This document shows, in pieces, positions 32,936 to 43,187 of a stretch of 64,000 nucleotides of DNA. The notes under the pieces were generated by a model. It saw only the letters and a program-made list of their open reading frames with translations. It did not search any database and was not told the DNA's origin. Numbering within the stretch: position 1 is the stretch's first letter; every line of letters starts with the position of its first letter. The position numbers and the translations under genes were made by a program. The DNA is from Sacculina carcini (taxonomy: Eukaryota > Arthropoda > Thecostraca > Sacculinidae), in assembly GCA_916048095.2 (NCBI GenBank), contig CAJZIA020000007.1:1-64000 (forward strand). The letters run 5' to 3'.

Positions 32936-34123
32936 ATGGAAACCGGACAAAAGCAAGATGATGTAAGCGCTTATTCGGCTGCCAATGATGTGTCTAATGG
33001 TCCGTTGGATGTCACGGATTTGAACGACACTGATGTACAAACACAACTAAGTTCACAGGTCAACACACCGAGTCTTACAACTACACAGGCGTGTTGTAAA
33101 TCATGTGGTGAACAATGCTGGTTGGATTGTCTGAAGTGCGGTAAGTGCAAACACTACACGCATGTCGTCTGCTCCAAACTGCCTGTGTACGCCATTGTTA
33201 ACTTTATGAACAGTAGGTGTCAGTACACTTGCGAGAGTTGTGTTAAGGCCCTGTATGGAGAAAAAACTGATGAGCTGTTCACTAAAGTCCTCACAGTAAT
33301 GGACACAGAGCATGAAGCCAAAATGCAAAAAAGTCATTACAGTAATGAAAATGCAGAAAAAACTGATAACAAAGTATTACAAACTGAAGACAACAAAGAC
33401 AATGTCGATAACATCAATCAACAGACTGTAAAGAAAGCTAATTCAGCTGTTAAAAAAGAGAAAACTTGCTATTTTTATAGACGAAATAAATGCAAGTACG
33501 GACTGAATGGTCGCGGATGCCCATATGCACACCCAAAGCTCTGCTATAAATATAAAGCCAATGGACTCGACCCTGTACGAGGATGCAAGGAAGGAAAAAA
33601 ATGCAAATTTTTTCACCCGCCGATATGCCGTGGTTCAGAAAACAACCGAGAATGTTTCAACGATCAGTGTAGACGACTGCATTTGAAGGGTACTCGTCGC
33701 TCTTCTGCAGATCAAACAATACCTCGGCAACCTGAACCCACAGATGAGGTGCCCGCACCGCTACACTGTGGGCCTGTATACAACATGCGTGCTCCATTGC
33801 GCGAAGTTCGCTCGAAGGTGTACCACACCCGTACACCCGCACAAAACTTACGTGCACCGGTTCGTTCAGATATTCCGTCTACATTAACACATTCTTTTTC
33901 GCCGGGAGCAGCGACATGCTCAGAGACTCGCTCTGCTCAAGCCTTACATGAACAATCACAGGTTAGTTTGATACCTTTTTTAGTACAGCAGATGCAGCAC
34001 ATGCAGACAGTACAACAGCAAGTGCTGCAAATGCTGGAAAACGGCCCGCGTCGTTGGGGCCCTGCTCCACCAATACTGAACCACTCTCAGACTCCACAGC
34101 AGAACATGATGCCGATGGCATAA
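32936..34123 (+). CDS. LINE ORF1: PHD-like and triple CCCH zinc-finger protein
   Basis: 395 residues from the ATG at 32936, chosen for its strong context (atcATGG); the frame is open further upstream only through the TG tract. Residues 54-102 hold a C4HC3-like finger (CKSC, LKCGKC, THVVC, YTCESC), as in PHD-type ORF1 proteins of CR1 elements. Residues 178-199, 203-227 and 231-249 hold three CCCH fingers (C178/C186/C195/H199; C203/C217/C223/H227; C231/C240/C245/H249). A Gln-rich stretch near 370 could be a coiled coil. The expected role is RNA binding and nucleic-acid chaperoning in the retrotransposition particle. The last 70 bp overlap ORF2 in another frame. Confidence 0.85.
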   Translation: METGQKQDDVSAYSAANDVSNGPLDVTDLNDTDVQTQLSSQVNTPSLTTTQACCKSCGEQCWLDCLKCGKCKHYTHVVCSKLPVYAIVNFMNSRCQYTCESCVKALYGEKTDELFTKVLTVMDTEHEAKMQKSHYSNENAEKTDNKVLQTEDNKDNVDNINQQTVKKANSAVKKEKTCYFYRRNKCKYGLNGRGCPYAHPKLCYKYKANGLDPVRGCKEGKKCKFFHPPICRGSENNRECFNDQCRRLHLKGTRRSSADQTIPRQPEPTDEVPAPLHCGPVYNMRAPLREVRSKVYHTRTPAQNLRAPVRSDIPSTLTHSFSPGAATCSETRSAQALHEQSQVSLIPFLVQQMQHMQTVQQQVLQMLENGPRRWGPAPPILNHSQTPQQNMMPMA

Positions 34124-37086
34124 ATAAAATAATTACCCTCAACATAGCGGGGATTCTCCCATACAAATACAAGGGGAAAATTAAACTACTAGAAGAAATT
34201 GCAGAAAATGAAAATGCGTTTATGATTTCGCTAACTGAAACACATCTCAGCGATGATATACGAGATGCCGAAATTAAAATGCGAAATTACAGAGCATTCA
34301 GAGCTGATAGGAAAAACCATCGAAAAAAAGGTGGCGTTTTAACGTATTTGAAGGAACACCTCGCAAAAAAGACTACCGTTATATATTCTGAGTCAAATTC
34401 ATACACAGAGTTACTGATGTTACACATCCGCGCGATTAACGTTATCGCTATTAATATATATAGACCGCCGGCGTGTCCGACGAACAAGTTTATTGATCAA
34501 CTGACCAATATCAATAATATTCTAGAGACATTTGCCACACCAACACCTACAATAGTTCTGAGTGGTGATTTAAATTTCCCGCGCATCGACTGGGATTCAG
34601 GGACTGTGTACGGGGGAGCTGCAGATATGAGGACACAGGCGAATGAACTGCTGGTGTTTACCAATGACCATTGTCTACAACAAACCATCCGTACACCGAC
34701 TAGAGCAGCAAACATTCTCGACGTATTCATGACCAACAACAACGACTTTATTCGTGAATACTATACAACCCCGACTGATCTGTCAGACCATTACATTATT
34801 ACTCTGGCTAGCAATATCTCGTGGAAAAAATCATCCATTCGTGTTAACAATAGTTCATGCTTTAATGATTTAAATTTCCGTTCAGATTCAGTTTGTTGGA
34901 GTAACATCAGGGAAGAATTGAGAACAGTTGATTGGCAATCCAACATGAGCAATGCTGGACCGGATGAACAGTATGATTTTCTTACCTCCAAATGCTTGCA
35001 TATATCAATGAAACATGTGCCACATAAAAGACCGTCACCAAAAAACCAAATACCACGAGATCGAAAAATTTGCATGAGAAAGAGAAGTAATCTCTTCAAG
35101 AAGTTTTTTTACGCGACAGACGTCCGCGTGAAACTGCGTATTGAAAAGAAAATATCCACCATCAATGACAGACTGAAAACCTCAGTAGAAGCTGAACAAC
35201 GTCGTAGTGAACATGCTGCTGTATCGTGCATCAAAACAAACCCGAAATACTTTTATCGATATGCAGCAAACAAGTCCTCTTTAAGAACAGGTATTGGCCC
35301 TCTAGTCAGATCAGATGGTGTCGTCATAGATGAACCCAGAGCTGTTGTAGACACACTCCGCTCTCAGTATGAAAATGTGTTCAGCATACCGGATGCCGAT
35401 AAAACTGTAAATACGCCCGTGGAATTTTTCTCAAATGAAGACTTGTTGTCGTTGAGGGATATGCACTTGTCAGCCAATGTGATTCAGATGGTAATAAAGG
35501 AGTTGAACGTAAACTCAGCAGCTGGACCTGACCAATTTCCTGCAATATTTTTAAAAAATTGTGCTGTGGAATTAAGTAAACCTTTGCTACTACTCTATGA
35601 AACCTCTTTAGAAACAGGCACAATTCCTGCAAAGTTAAAAAGTGCAAAAGTAACACCTATACATAAAGGCGGTTCTAAAAATGAGGCCAAAAATTACAGA
35701 CCGGTAGCTCTTACCTCTCATATCATCAAGATGCTGGAAAAACTCATTGTTAGAAAAATATCCACGTATATAGAGGGGAAAGAAATGATGAACACAAACC
35801 AACATGGTTTCCGTTCAGGTCGGTCATGTCTGACCCAATTACTTGGACACTACGAAAGAGTGCTGAATTCGTTGGAAAGCAATAGAGATGTGGACGTGAT
35901 TTACCTTGATTTCGCCAAGGCTTTTGATAAGGTCGATCACGGTATGCTTCTTCATAAGCTCCGCCAATTGGGTATCTCTGGAAGACTTGGTATTTGGATG
36001 CATTGCTTTCTCACTGGCAGAACACAAGTTGTGGCGGCTGACGGAGTGGAATCTGCACCGATGTTGGTCACTAGTGGAGTTCCGCAGGGCACTGTACTCG
36101 GTCCACTATTATTTACCATCTACATATCTGATATAGACGGCCACACACAACACTCTCATGTCGGATGCTTTGCCGACGATACTCGTGTGTCACGAGAAGT
36201 ATCAACATCGTCTGACGCTGAATTACTACAGTCTGATATCGACTCACTGTACCGCTGGGCGAATGATAACAACATGGTTTTCAATCCAACTAAATTCGAA
36301 CACATTAGATATAGTTGGAGAAATAATCACAACCATGCAGCCAGTTACGTCTCGCAAGATGGCACAGTGATCACCAAAAAAGATCAGGTCAAAGATTTAG
36401 GCGTAATTCTCAGTAGTGATTGCAGTTTCACTGCCCATATCGAAAATGTCACCAATAAAGCTCGTAGCCAAGCTGCCTGGATCTTACGTACATTTGGAAC
36501 TCGCGAGGCGGAACCTATGCGTGTACTGTTCAAAGCATTGGTGCTTCCATTACTAGAATACTGTTGCCAATTGTGGAGTCCATGGAAGGCTCGTGAGAAA
36601 CAACTTCTAGAAGGAGTACAGAGATCTTTCACAGCCAAAATAAAATCCGTGAGACATCTAAGTTACTGGGACCGACTCAAGGCACTTCGACTTTTCTCGT
36701 TAGAACGACGACGTGAGAGATATCATATCATCTACCTGTACAAAATAATGACGGGAAAAGTGATGAACAGTGTAGATATAAAGTTCTACACACACAGACG
36801 ACTTGGAAAACTCTGTCGCATACATAACATCAACTCAGAAGCGACCACGAGAGTAAGAACCATCAAGAACAATTCTTTCTCCATAAATGCAGCAAGACTC
36901 TTCAACGTCCTACCTAGAGAATTGAGAGGCATGTGCGGTGTTAGCCTCAACACATTCAAGCGGAAGCTGGATGAATTTCTCTTCACTGTACCGGACGAGC
37001 CAAAACTGCAGCACTACAACATCCGAGCGTCCACCAACTCCATCGTCGACCAGTTGGCGCTGAGACGGGCGGACGGACTCTTCTAG
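34054..37086 (+). CDS. LINE ORF2: AP endonuclease and reverse transcriptase
   Basis: 1010 residues. The APE-type endonuclease occupies about 25-250: TLN at 28-30, TETH (E62), YRPP, GDLN (D172, N174) and SDH (244-246). The reverse transcriptase spans about 480-780: NYRPVALTSHIIKMLEK, QHGFRSGRSC, YLDFAKAFDKVDH (D619), SGVPQGTVLGPLLF and FADD (706-709), all present. The C-terminal region (ALVLPLLEYCCQLWSP, SYWDRLKALRLFSLERRR) is the usual LINE tail. Endonuclease nicks target DNA and RT primes cDNA at the nick. The start at 34054 lies inside ORF1; translation by reinitiation or another coupling is inferred. No stop or frameshift interrupts it. Confidence 0.92.
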   Translation: MGPCSTNTEPLSDSTAEHDADGINKIITLNIAGILPYKYKGKIKLLEEIAENENAFMISLTETHLSDDIRDAEIKMRNYRAFRADRKNHRKKGGVLTYLKEHLAKKTTVIYSESNSYTELLMLHIRAINVIAINIYRPPACPTNKFIDQLTNINNILETFATPTPTIVLSGDLNFPRIDWDSGTVYGGAADMRTQANELLVFTNDHCLQQTIRTPTRAANILDVFMTNNNDFIREYYTTPTDLSDHYIITLASNISWKKSSIRVNNSSCFNDLNFRSDSVCWSNIREELRTVDWQSNMSNAGPDEQYDFLTSKCLHISMKHVPHKRPSPKNQIPRDRKICMRKRSNLFKKFFYATDVRVKLRIEKKISTINDRLKTSVEAEQRRSEHAAVSCIKTNPKYFYRYAANKSSLRTGIGPLVRSDGVVIDEPRAVVDTLRSQYENVFSIPDADKTVNTPVEFFSNEDLLSLRDMHLSANVIQMVIKELNVNSAAGPDQFPAIFLKNCAVELSKPLLLLYETSLETGTIPAKLKSAKVTPIHKGGSKNEAKNYRPVALTSHIIKMLEKLIVRKISTYIEGKEMMNTNQHGFRSGRSCLTQLLGHYERVLNSLESNRDVDVIYLDFAKAFDKVDHGMLLHKLRQLGISGRLGIWMHCFLTGRTQVVAADGVESAPMLVTSGVPQGTVLGPLLFTIYISDIDGHTQHSHVGCFADDTRVSREVSTSSDAELLQSDIDSLYRWANDNNMVFNPTKFEHIRYSWRNNHNHAASYVSQDGTVITKKDQVKDLGVILSSDCSFTAHIENVTNKARSQAAWILRTFGTREAEPMRVLFKALVLPLLEYCCQLWSPWKAREKQLLEGVQRSFTAKIKSVRHLSYWDRLKALRLFSLERRRERYHIIYLYKIMTGKVMNSVDIKFYTHRRLGKLCRIHNINSEATTRVRTIKNNSFSINAARLFNVLPRELRGMCGVSLNTFKRKLDEFLFTVPDEPKLQHYNIRASTNSIVDQLALRRADGLF

Positions 37087-37276
37087 TGGCGGTGCATCAG
37101 CATGGCCACGGGCGAAAATTATCAGCCTGCAACTTCATACCTCAGGAACCTCAGGAACCTCAGGTGTGTGTGTGTGTGACGGTGTGAGTGTGGAGTCGTG
37201 TTTGAGGTGTTGTCGGGAGTGGTGTGACGTCTTGTAGGGGCGCGTGGAGCAGTCATGGCCAAGCGCGCCTGTCTGC

Positions 37277-37345
37277 AGTGGCGGCGGCAAGGAGGGGCTT
37301 GCGGGTACTGAAGCCCCCCTACCCCCCCCCCCAAATCATAATAAT
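37277..37345 (-). mobile_element. MITE right end, inverted, in right arm
   Basis: cagtggcggcggcaaggagg reads as the terminus of the 4720-type MITE in inverse orientation; the rest is missing beyond the TGTC repeat. Confidence 0.5.
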
Positions 37346-37358
37346 GGACATTAATATT

Positions 37359-38030
<672 letters not shown>

Positions 38031-38242
38031 TTTCATTTTCATGTTTTCCATCTATTTTTGCCACAAGACACAAAAACAAAATACAGAAAAAATAGGCGTG
38101 ATGCTAATATTAACATGCACTGGGTTTTTGGATGTTTGCTGCTCCCTTGACGTTTCTTAATATACTTCAGCAATTCTCAATGAAATCTTTTTAATACACT
38201 TTTTGAATGCTGACATTGATCGAGACATTTTTATTGGTCTTT

Positions 38243-38512
38243 TTAATTGGTTCTATAGTTATATTCTGCTGTGAAAAAACACATTTTTCTGGCTTTTGTT
38301 CGTGTGTAGGATAATATGAAACTGTCAGGATGTCTGTGGTTTTTTAAAAATGCATTCTGAATATTAAAGAGTAAAGGACCTTGAAAAGCGGAGAACATTT
38401 TAATTAGGGTGCAGAGATAAATATGATCTCTAAATTTGACGATATTTAGTTTTTTTAAAAGTGATGAGGTGATGTCGTGATATTTTTTACTACTTATTAT
38501 TAGGGATGTCAA
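38243..38512 (-). pseudogene. Degraded LINE ORF2 C-terminal fragment, copy 2
   Basis: As 5447-5716 with one residue change (DITSSLLKK for DITSPLLKK). Confidence 0.55.
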
Positions 38513-40610
38513 AAGTTAATAAAGTTACTTTTTCACCTAAAGGTCACTTTTTCATAAGCTACCTAAAACTGCATAAAAATGTTGGGTACGATCATTATAA
38601 AAAAGTTATTAGGTTACCAAAAGTTACTTTTTCATCGTTAGGCTACATATTTTTGCTTTAAGGTTACTTTTCATCGTCAGGTTACCTTGTGTTATTTTTC
38701 TTGTTATTAGGTAAGTTTTCCACCAAGTTTGGTGACTTCTTGCAGATAAGAGGCACAAAAACGGTATATATGACGATAAAATAGAAAAAGAGATGGAATA
38801 TTATGTCTGAAGATCAAGAAATGTCAAAATGTATGCTGTTAAGACTTAGCAATTGATAATCACCTTAATACGAGTATCTGTGATACTCGATATTTATACC
38901 TTTTTGGGTACGCAGGATAGGGTCATTGCATTTTAGGAAATGTCCACGAACCAGAGGATGTCGTGATATGTTTGGAGCGATAGTACGATGTGTGAGCTCT
39001 CTATACCAGATAAGTAAGTAATATTTGAATGAACATTCAAATTTGAGCGACAAGCAAGAATTATGATGTTGTTGATTTTGCAAATATTTTAACAACATTC
39101 TACTTGAAACTTAATAAAAGAAGGAATTACTCACATAATAACGGAAATTGTAGACAGATACCAGAATAAGAGCGTGAGCAACGAGTGGCAGTCTTTCAGT
39201 GATATAATCGCTGAATGAAACCTCGATGATCATATGTAAGCGTGTTCGTGCTGACACACATGTACAAGTGAGACGTGCGCTTCAATGCGTGCGTGTGTAT
39301 GCGGTGAAAGTTCGTCCAGTTTCGTGGCCTGATTATTGGTGTGATTCGAAGCTCACCAGCCGAATATAAATAAAACGTTTTTCACAACTGTGTTACATCA
39401 ATATAGTTAAGTTGAGTGCCAAAATTACTCGGCACACATCGACTCATTAAATGTCATTGGAAAAAATTAAATGTCATAATGCTGCCACCGAAATGACTGA
39501 CATAAAAATATGTGTCAAGATCTAAGAAGCAGAAAAATATATTGCAATTCATATCAAAATACTATTATTCGTGTTTTTGGTTCATAAAATAACTTGCCGA
39601 AATTTGAGATGTGTAAGAAAATAAAATTGTGTGTCAAAATTTGGAGTATGACCAAATAACACATAAATTAAAGCACTATATATCATATTTAATTAATTAT
39701 AATATATATATTGCGCATTCATTGAATATATTCAGATATTTACACGCAAACACTGACCCGTTTTGTGAATTTAAAAACCCTCTCGAACCCTTTTGATTAA
39801 TTCAAAACCTATTCATATATATAACCCTTCGGAAGACTGAATTTTTTAGCCTGTAGTAATTCTGTCTATTAAGCCCCGTTGGGAACGTGGGAGTAAAATT
39901 TTGAATTCAATGATGGGCTTAATGGGTGGGACCAACTGTATTTCATGTTTCAACTCCTTATCTTCAATGATAAGCTATTATAATCGCATGCATTGGTTGA
40001 ACATCAAGCATTAGTGTTTGTAAATTAATTATTATACGTAATATAATTATTTGAACTATACGCATGTATCCATATGAAACTACTGTATGTATATCAAACT
40101 ATACCGACGACTTCAGGCGTTCTCTCTGTCATGAATTTCACAGCATTGAATCAAAGCTACAATTCCGTGACACGAGGCAAGCAACACTGGGCCTCGCAAA
40201 ACTCACCCTCAACTATCTCTCTAGCGCAATAACTGCCCTATACGCACCGGCTGGCCCCGCATGACACATCAAGTTCACAAGAATAAGCACTCAAATTTAG
40301 TTTATAAGCAACACAAGCTGCGGGTTGAGCATCATTAACATAGGAAAAAGCTCTATCCAGAGCAAGCTTGGAAAGACACAAAACGAATACACAAAACAAA
40401 ATATATTATTCAAACATAAATACGACAATCGTAAGTTACTAAGCATCGTGTGCTACAGCTACAAGTGTATATCAGGTGGCTGAATATACGCAAGAAATAG
40501 GCAAAATTCATATAACCGAAGTTAAGTATATCACAAATTAATTCAATTACTGAAACACGAAACTCATTTGGTATTTACATTAGCAGTAGATGCTTAATAT
40601 GATCTACTGA

Positions 40611-40849
40611 CGGTGGCGGATCCAGAATGCAATTTTGGAGGAGCTGAATTAATGTTGGGGGGCTGAATCTTGGGGGTGATCACTATCACTGCATGCATCA
40701 CTATGCAACGTCTTTGTCATAATGCTTATATCAAGAAATTATACAGAAAAATATTTTTCTTGACCTTTTGTAGTGAATATCGTGGTTATGAGGAGTTAAT
40801 CGAAACATTTTTTTCTTCACCCCCTGAATTCCCCCTGGATCCGCCTGTG
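40611..40849 (+). mobile_element. 239-bp hAT-type MITE, copy 2
   Basis: Same element and same TCTACTGA duplication (40603-40610, 40850-40857) as 7815-8053. Confidence 0.9.
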
Positions 40850-41435
40850 TCTACTGATTATTGAAATGTTACATGGGCGACCAGTAAGCCAATCAATTAC
40901 AACTAGTTTGCTGAAAATATAACTTGTGAAAGATGCACCCTACCTAGTGTGCCTCAGAAGATGTTTGGGTCGGTAGCTTTTTAGTTATGTAAATTTTTAG
41001 TTAAAAATTGTAGTTGTGTAAAAATTTATACAACTACAATTTTTACAAGCTACACTGTTTGCAAGCTATATAAATACCAACTTTTTGAGAACATAATAAT
41101 TCAGCGTGGAAAACTGAAATACAAAATTAAGTACGACACCAGAAAATTGCCACCGTCGACAAAGAAACAAAAGATAAAAAACAGAAAAAATCTCACCTTC
41201 CAAGACTGATCCGTCAATGCGCGTGTACGAATTCAGGACCAATGTGAACGAAAGCAATGAAGCGCACCAAGGGGGTGACCAATCGAAACAGCGATAATGA
41301 ATAACAATAGGATAAAAAATTAATCAAATACGCCACCGAAAACCCCAACCACAATGCCAAAGTTAATGAAATGTCATTGAAAGAGCGAAATCGAATGTTG
41401 TTTATTATTAATTTACATATTTATTCATATTTTAT

Positions 41436-41834
41436 GTTATTTATTTTCTATTGATTCATATTTAATATTGTTTATTTTCTATTAATTCATATTTATTTAT
41501 ATATTTTTATTGATTGGTATTCACTGTTAATTATACTCTATTGAGTAATATTTATTGTTATATTACTTATTTATGTTGTTGTTTTCCTATTATTTATTTA
41601 ATCGAATCAATTGTTGGTTATTTATTTAGTCTTGCTTTTATTTATTTTTGTTTAATATTTAATTATATTATATTTAATATATATTTATATTATATTTAAT
41701 TTATATTTATATTATATTTAATTTATATTTATATTATATTTAATTTATATTTATATTATATTATATTTAATTTATATTATATTTTATTTAATTTATATTA
41801 TATTATATTATATATTTACATTATATTTAATAAT
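41436..41834 (+). repeat. AT-rich minisatellite, copy 2
   Basis: One 22-bp unit fewer than copy 1. Confidence 0.9.
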
Positions 41835-42238
41835 TATATTATTCATTGAGGAGCGTGGGCGAAATGACATTATGCAGTGTTAAAGGTTAAATGGTTGAAT
41901 GCCTAAGAGGCAGCTGCTACACGGGAAGAAGCCGAAGCTTATGAACACACAGGCGTGCCCCGTGCAGCTCGTTGCCACCGCAGAATCGACCCTCTCCACG
42001 CTATGGCACCACAAGGACGTAAGACGTATTAGAGAGGGCCACCTCCCCAGAATGCATGGCACAACTCATGACTGATATCTGGTACCATACTGTGGGATTG
42101 AAGAATTCGCCCAATGAAATTCTGCTCCGCCGGTTCTGTCATCGGATGATTTTTTATATATCTATTATTTTGTTTCCCAACTCTCTATAGAATTCCTTAC
42201 TTTTTGAACTCTATTTCTCTTTCTCATCCCTTGGACGC

Positions 42239-42322
42239 TCCCGGTACATATGGTCACCGCAGGGTGGTAATAGTGTGCTTGCACTTTTCCATGCTACTGG
42301 ATTTGCCTGTAATTAATAATAT
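42239..42322 (+). mobile_element. Interspersed-element 3' tail, block C copy 2
   Basis: As 9465-9550. Confidence 0.5.
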
Positions 42323-42685
42323 TAACAAACAAGAGTGAGCACAGAACCTCACTGACACATCGAATCATCGTTTAAAAGACACTCACCTTACCTGTTCCAA
42401 ACAAACACACTAAATGAAGGACAGCGGTCACACAAAACTACTTCCTTGCGTACACATACAAACATGCACACACACACACATGTTCTTATGAATTACTTGT
42501 GAAGAGTGCACACTTGTGCATTATGTTCTTATTTTTTACGGCACAATGCACGTTTATTTTACACCATATTCAATACACAGTCAAAACATGAGTGATTGCG
42601 TATAGTAAGAGTGTGTGAGAGATAGTGTCTGAGTTCGTGAACGTCTTAGTGTGCTTGTGTTTGTGTAACACTTTGTGCGATTTTG

Positions 42686-42727
42686 CGTGTCAAGTGTACA
42701 TGCCCCGTGGCATGTACACTTGACACG
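42686..42727. repeat. Perfect 19-bp hairpin with 4-nt loop at the C/F junction
   Basis: cgtgtcaagtgtacatgcc (42686-42704), loop ccgt, exact reverse complement to 42727. In block C copies 1 and 3 only the first half exists and is followed by ggcggcgagc, so the second half is a newly added inverted copy. Confidence 0.95.
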
Positions 42728-43074
42728 GCATTCGTTAAAACGCATACAAAATCAATATGTCAGAAATAAAAATTAACTGTTAATTTTTGTATTAATTAGC
42801 ATGTAATTTGCACGCAACAACAATAACAACAACAGAAACGTATAAAGTTCTTCAACGCAGAACAACGAGTAACAACAAAATATGCTTAACAATTTAAGCT
42901 TAGCAAAGTGACAACACAGTTAGCTTGATGACAAGGTAACGCCCAATGACCATGTGTGTGTAAATGTGTAAACACACGTACAGGCACATAAACACACACA
43001 CATACACACAAACACACAGAGATTCATACGCACAGGCACGTACACACACAAAATAATTGAAATAAATATTGAGC
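42728..43074 (+). other. Segment F: junction sequence unique to the rearranged units
   Basis: About 350 bp found only here and, inverted, at 53746-54088 and 57335-57680. It contains CAA/CAACAA runs and a CA/TG-rich stretch (42955-43050). No gene recognised. It replaces block D between C and E. Confidence 0.8.
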
Positions 43075-43187
43075 GGGAGTGTGCATTGAACACGGTCAAA
43101 ACATACGTTGACTCTGTGCTGTGCTGTGCCGTTGACGTTGACTCCGTTTTGGGACGTATGTTTTGACCGTGTTCAATGCACACTCCC
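43075..43187. repeat. Extended 34-bp inverted repeat at the F/E junction
   Basis: 43075-43108 and 43154-43187 are exact reverse complements. The inner 16 bp are the hairpin already present at 11656-11732; the outer 18 bp (gggagtgtgcattgaaca) are new, copied from the gene side. Confidence 0.95.

Larger units (their letters stand above)
32714..37162 (+). mobile_element. Full-length CR1-like non-LTR retrotransposon (LINE)
   Basis: About 4.45 kb with a 5' UTR (32714-32935, containing a second TG tract at 32799-32875), ORF1, overlapping ORF2 and a very short 3' UTR ending in three CCTCAGGAA-type repeats (37138-37162). Short 3' tandem repeats rather than poly-A are typical of CR1/L2-like elements. 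Both ORFs are intact with all signature residues, so the element may be active. It sits inside a TG tract: TG repeats flank both ends (32699-32713, 37163-37176), which hides any target duplication. It occurs once in the window and is not part of the duplicated blocks. Related only distantly to the dead RT relic at 3880-4705. Confidence 0.9.
38031..42710 (+). repeat. Segmental duplication block C, copy 2
   Basis: Offset +32796 from copy 1 up to the AT minisatellite, +32774 after it. It ends at a fold-back hairpin just before the GC-rich motif that starts block D elsewhere. Confidence 0.9.
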
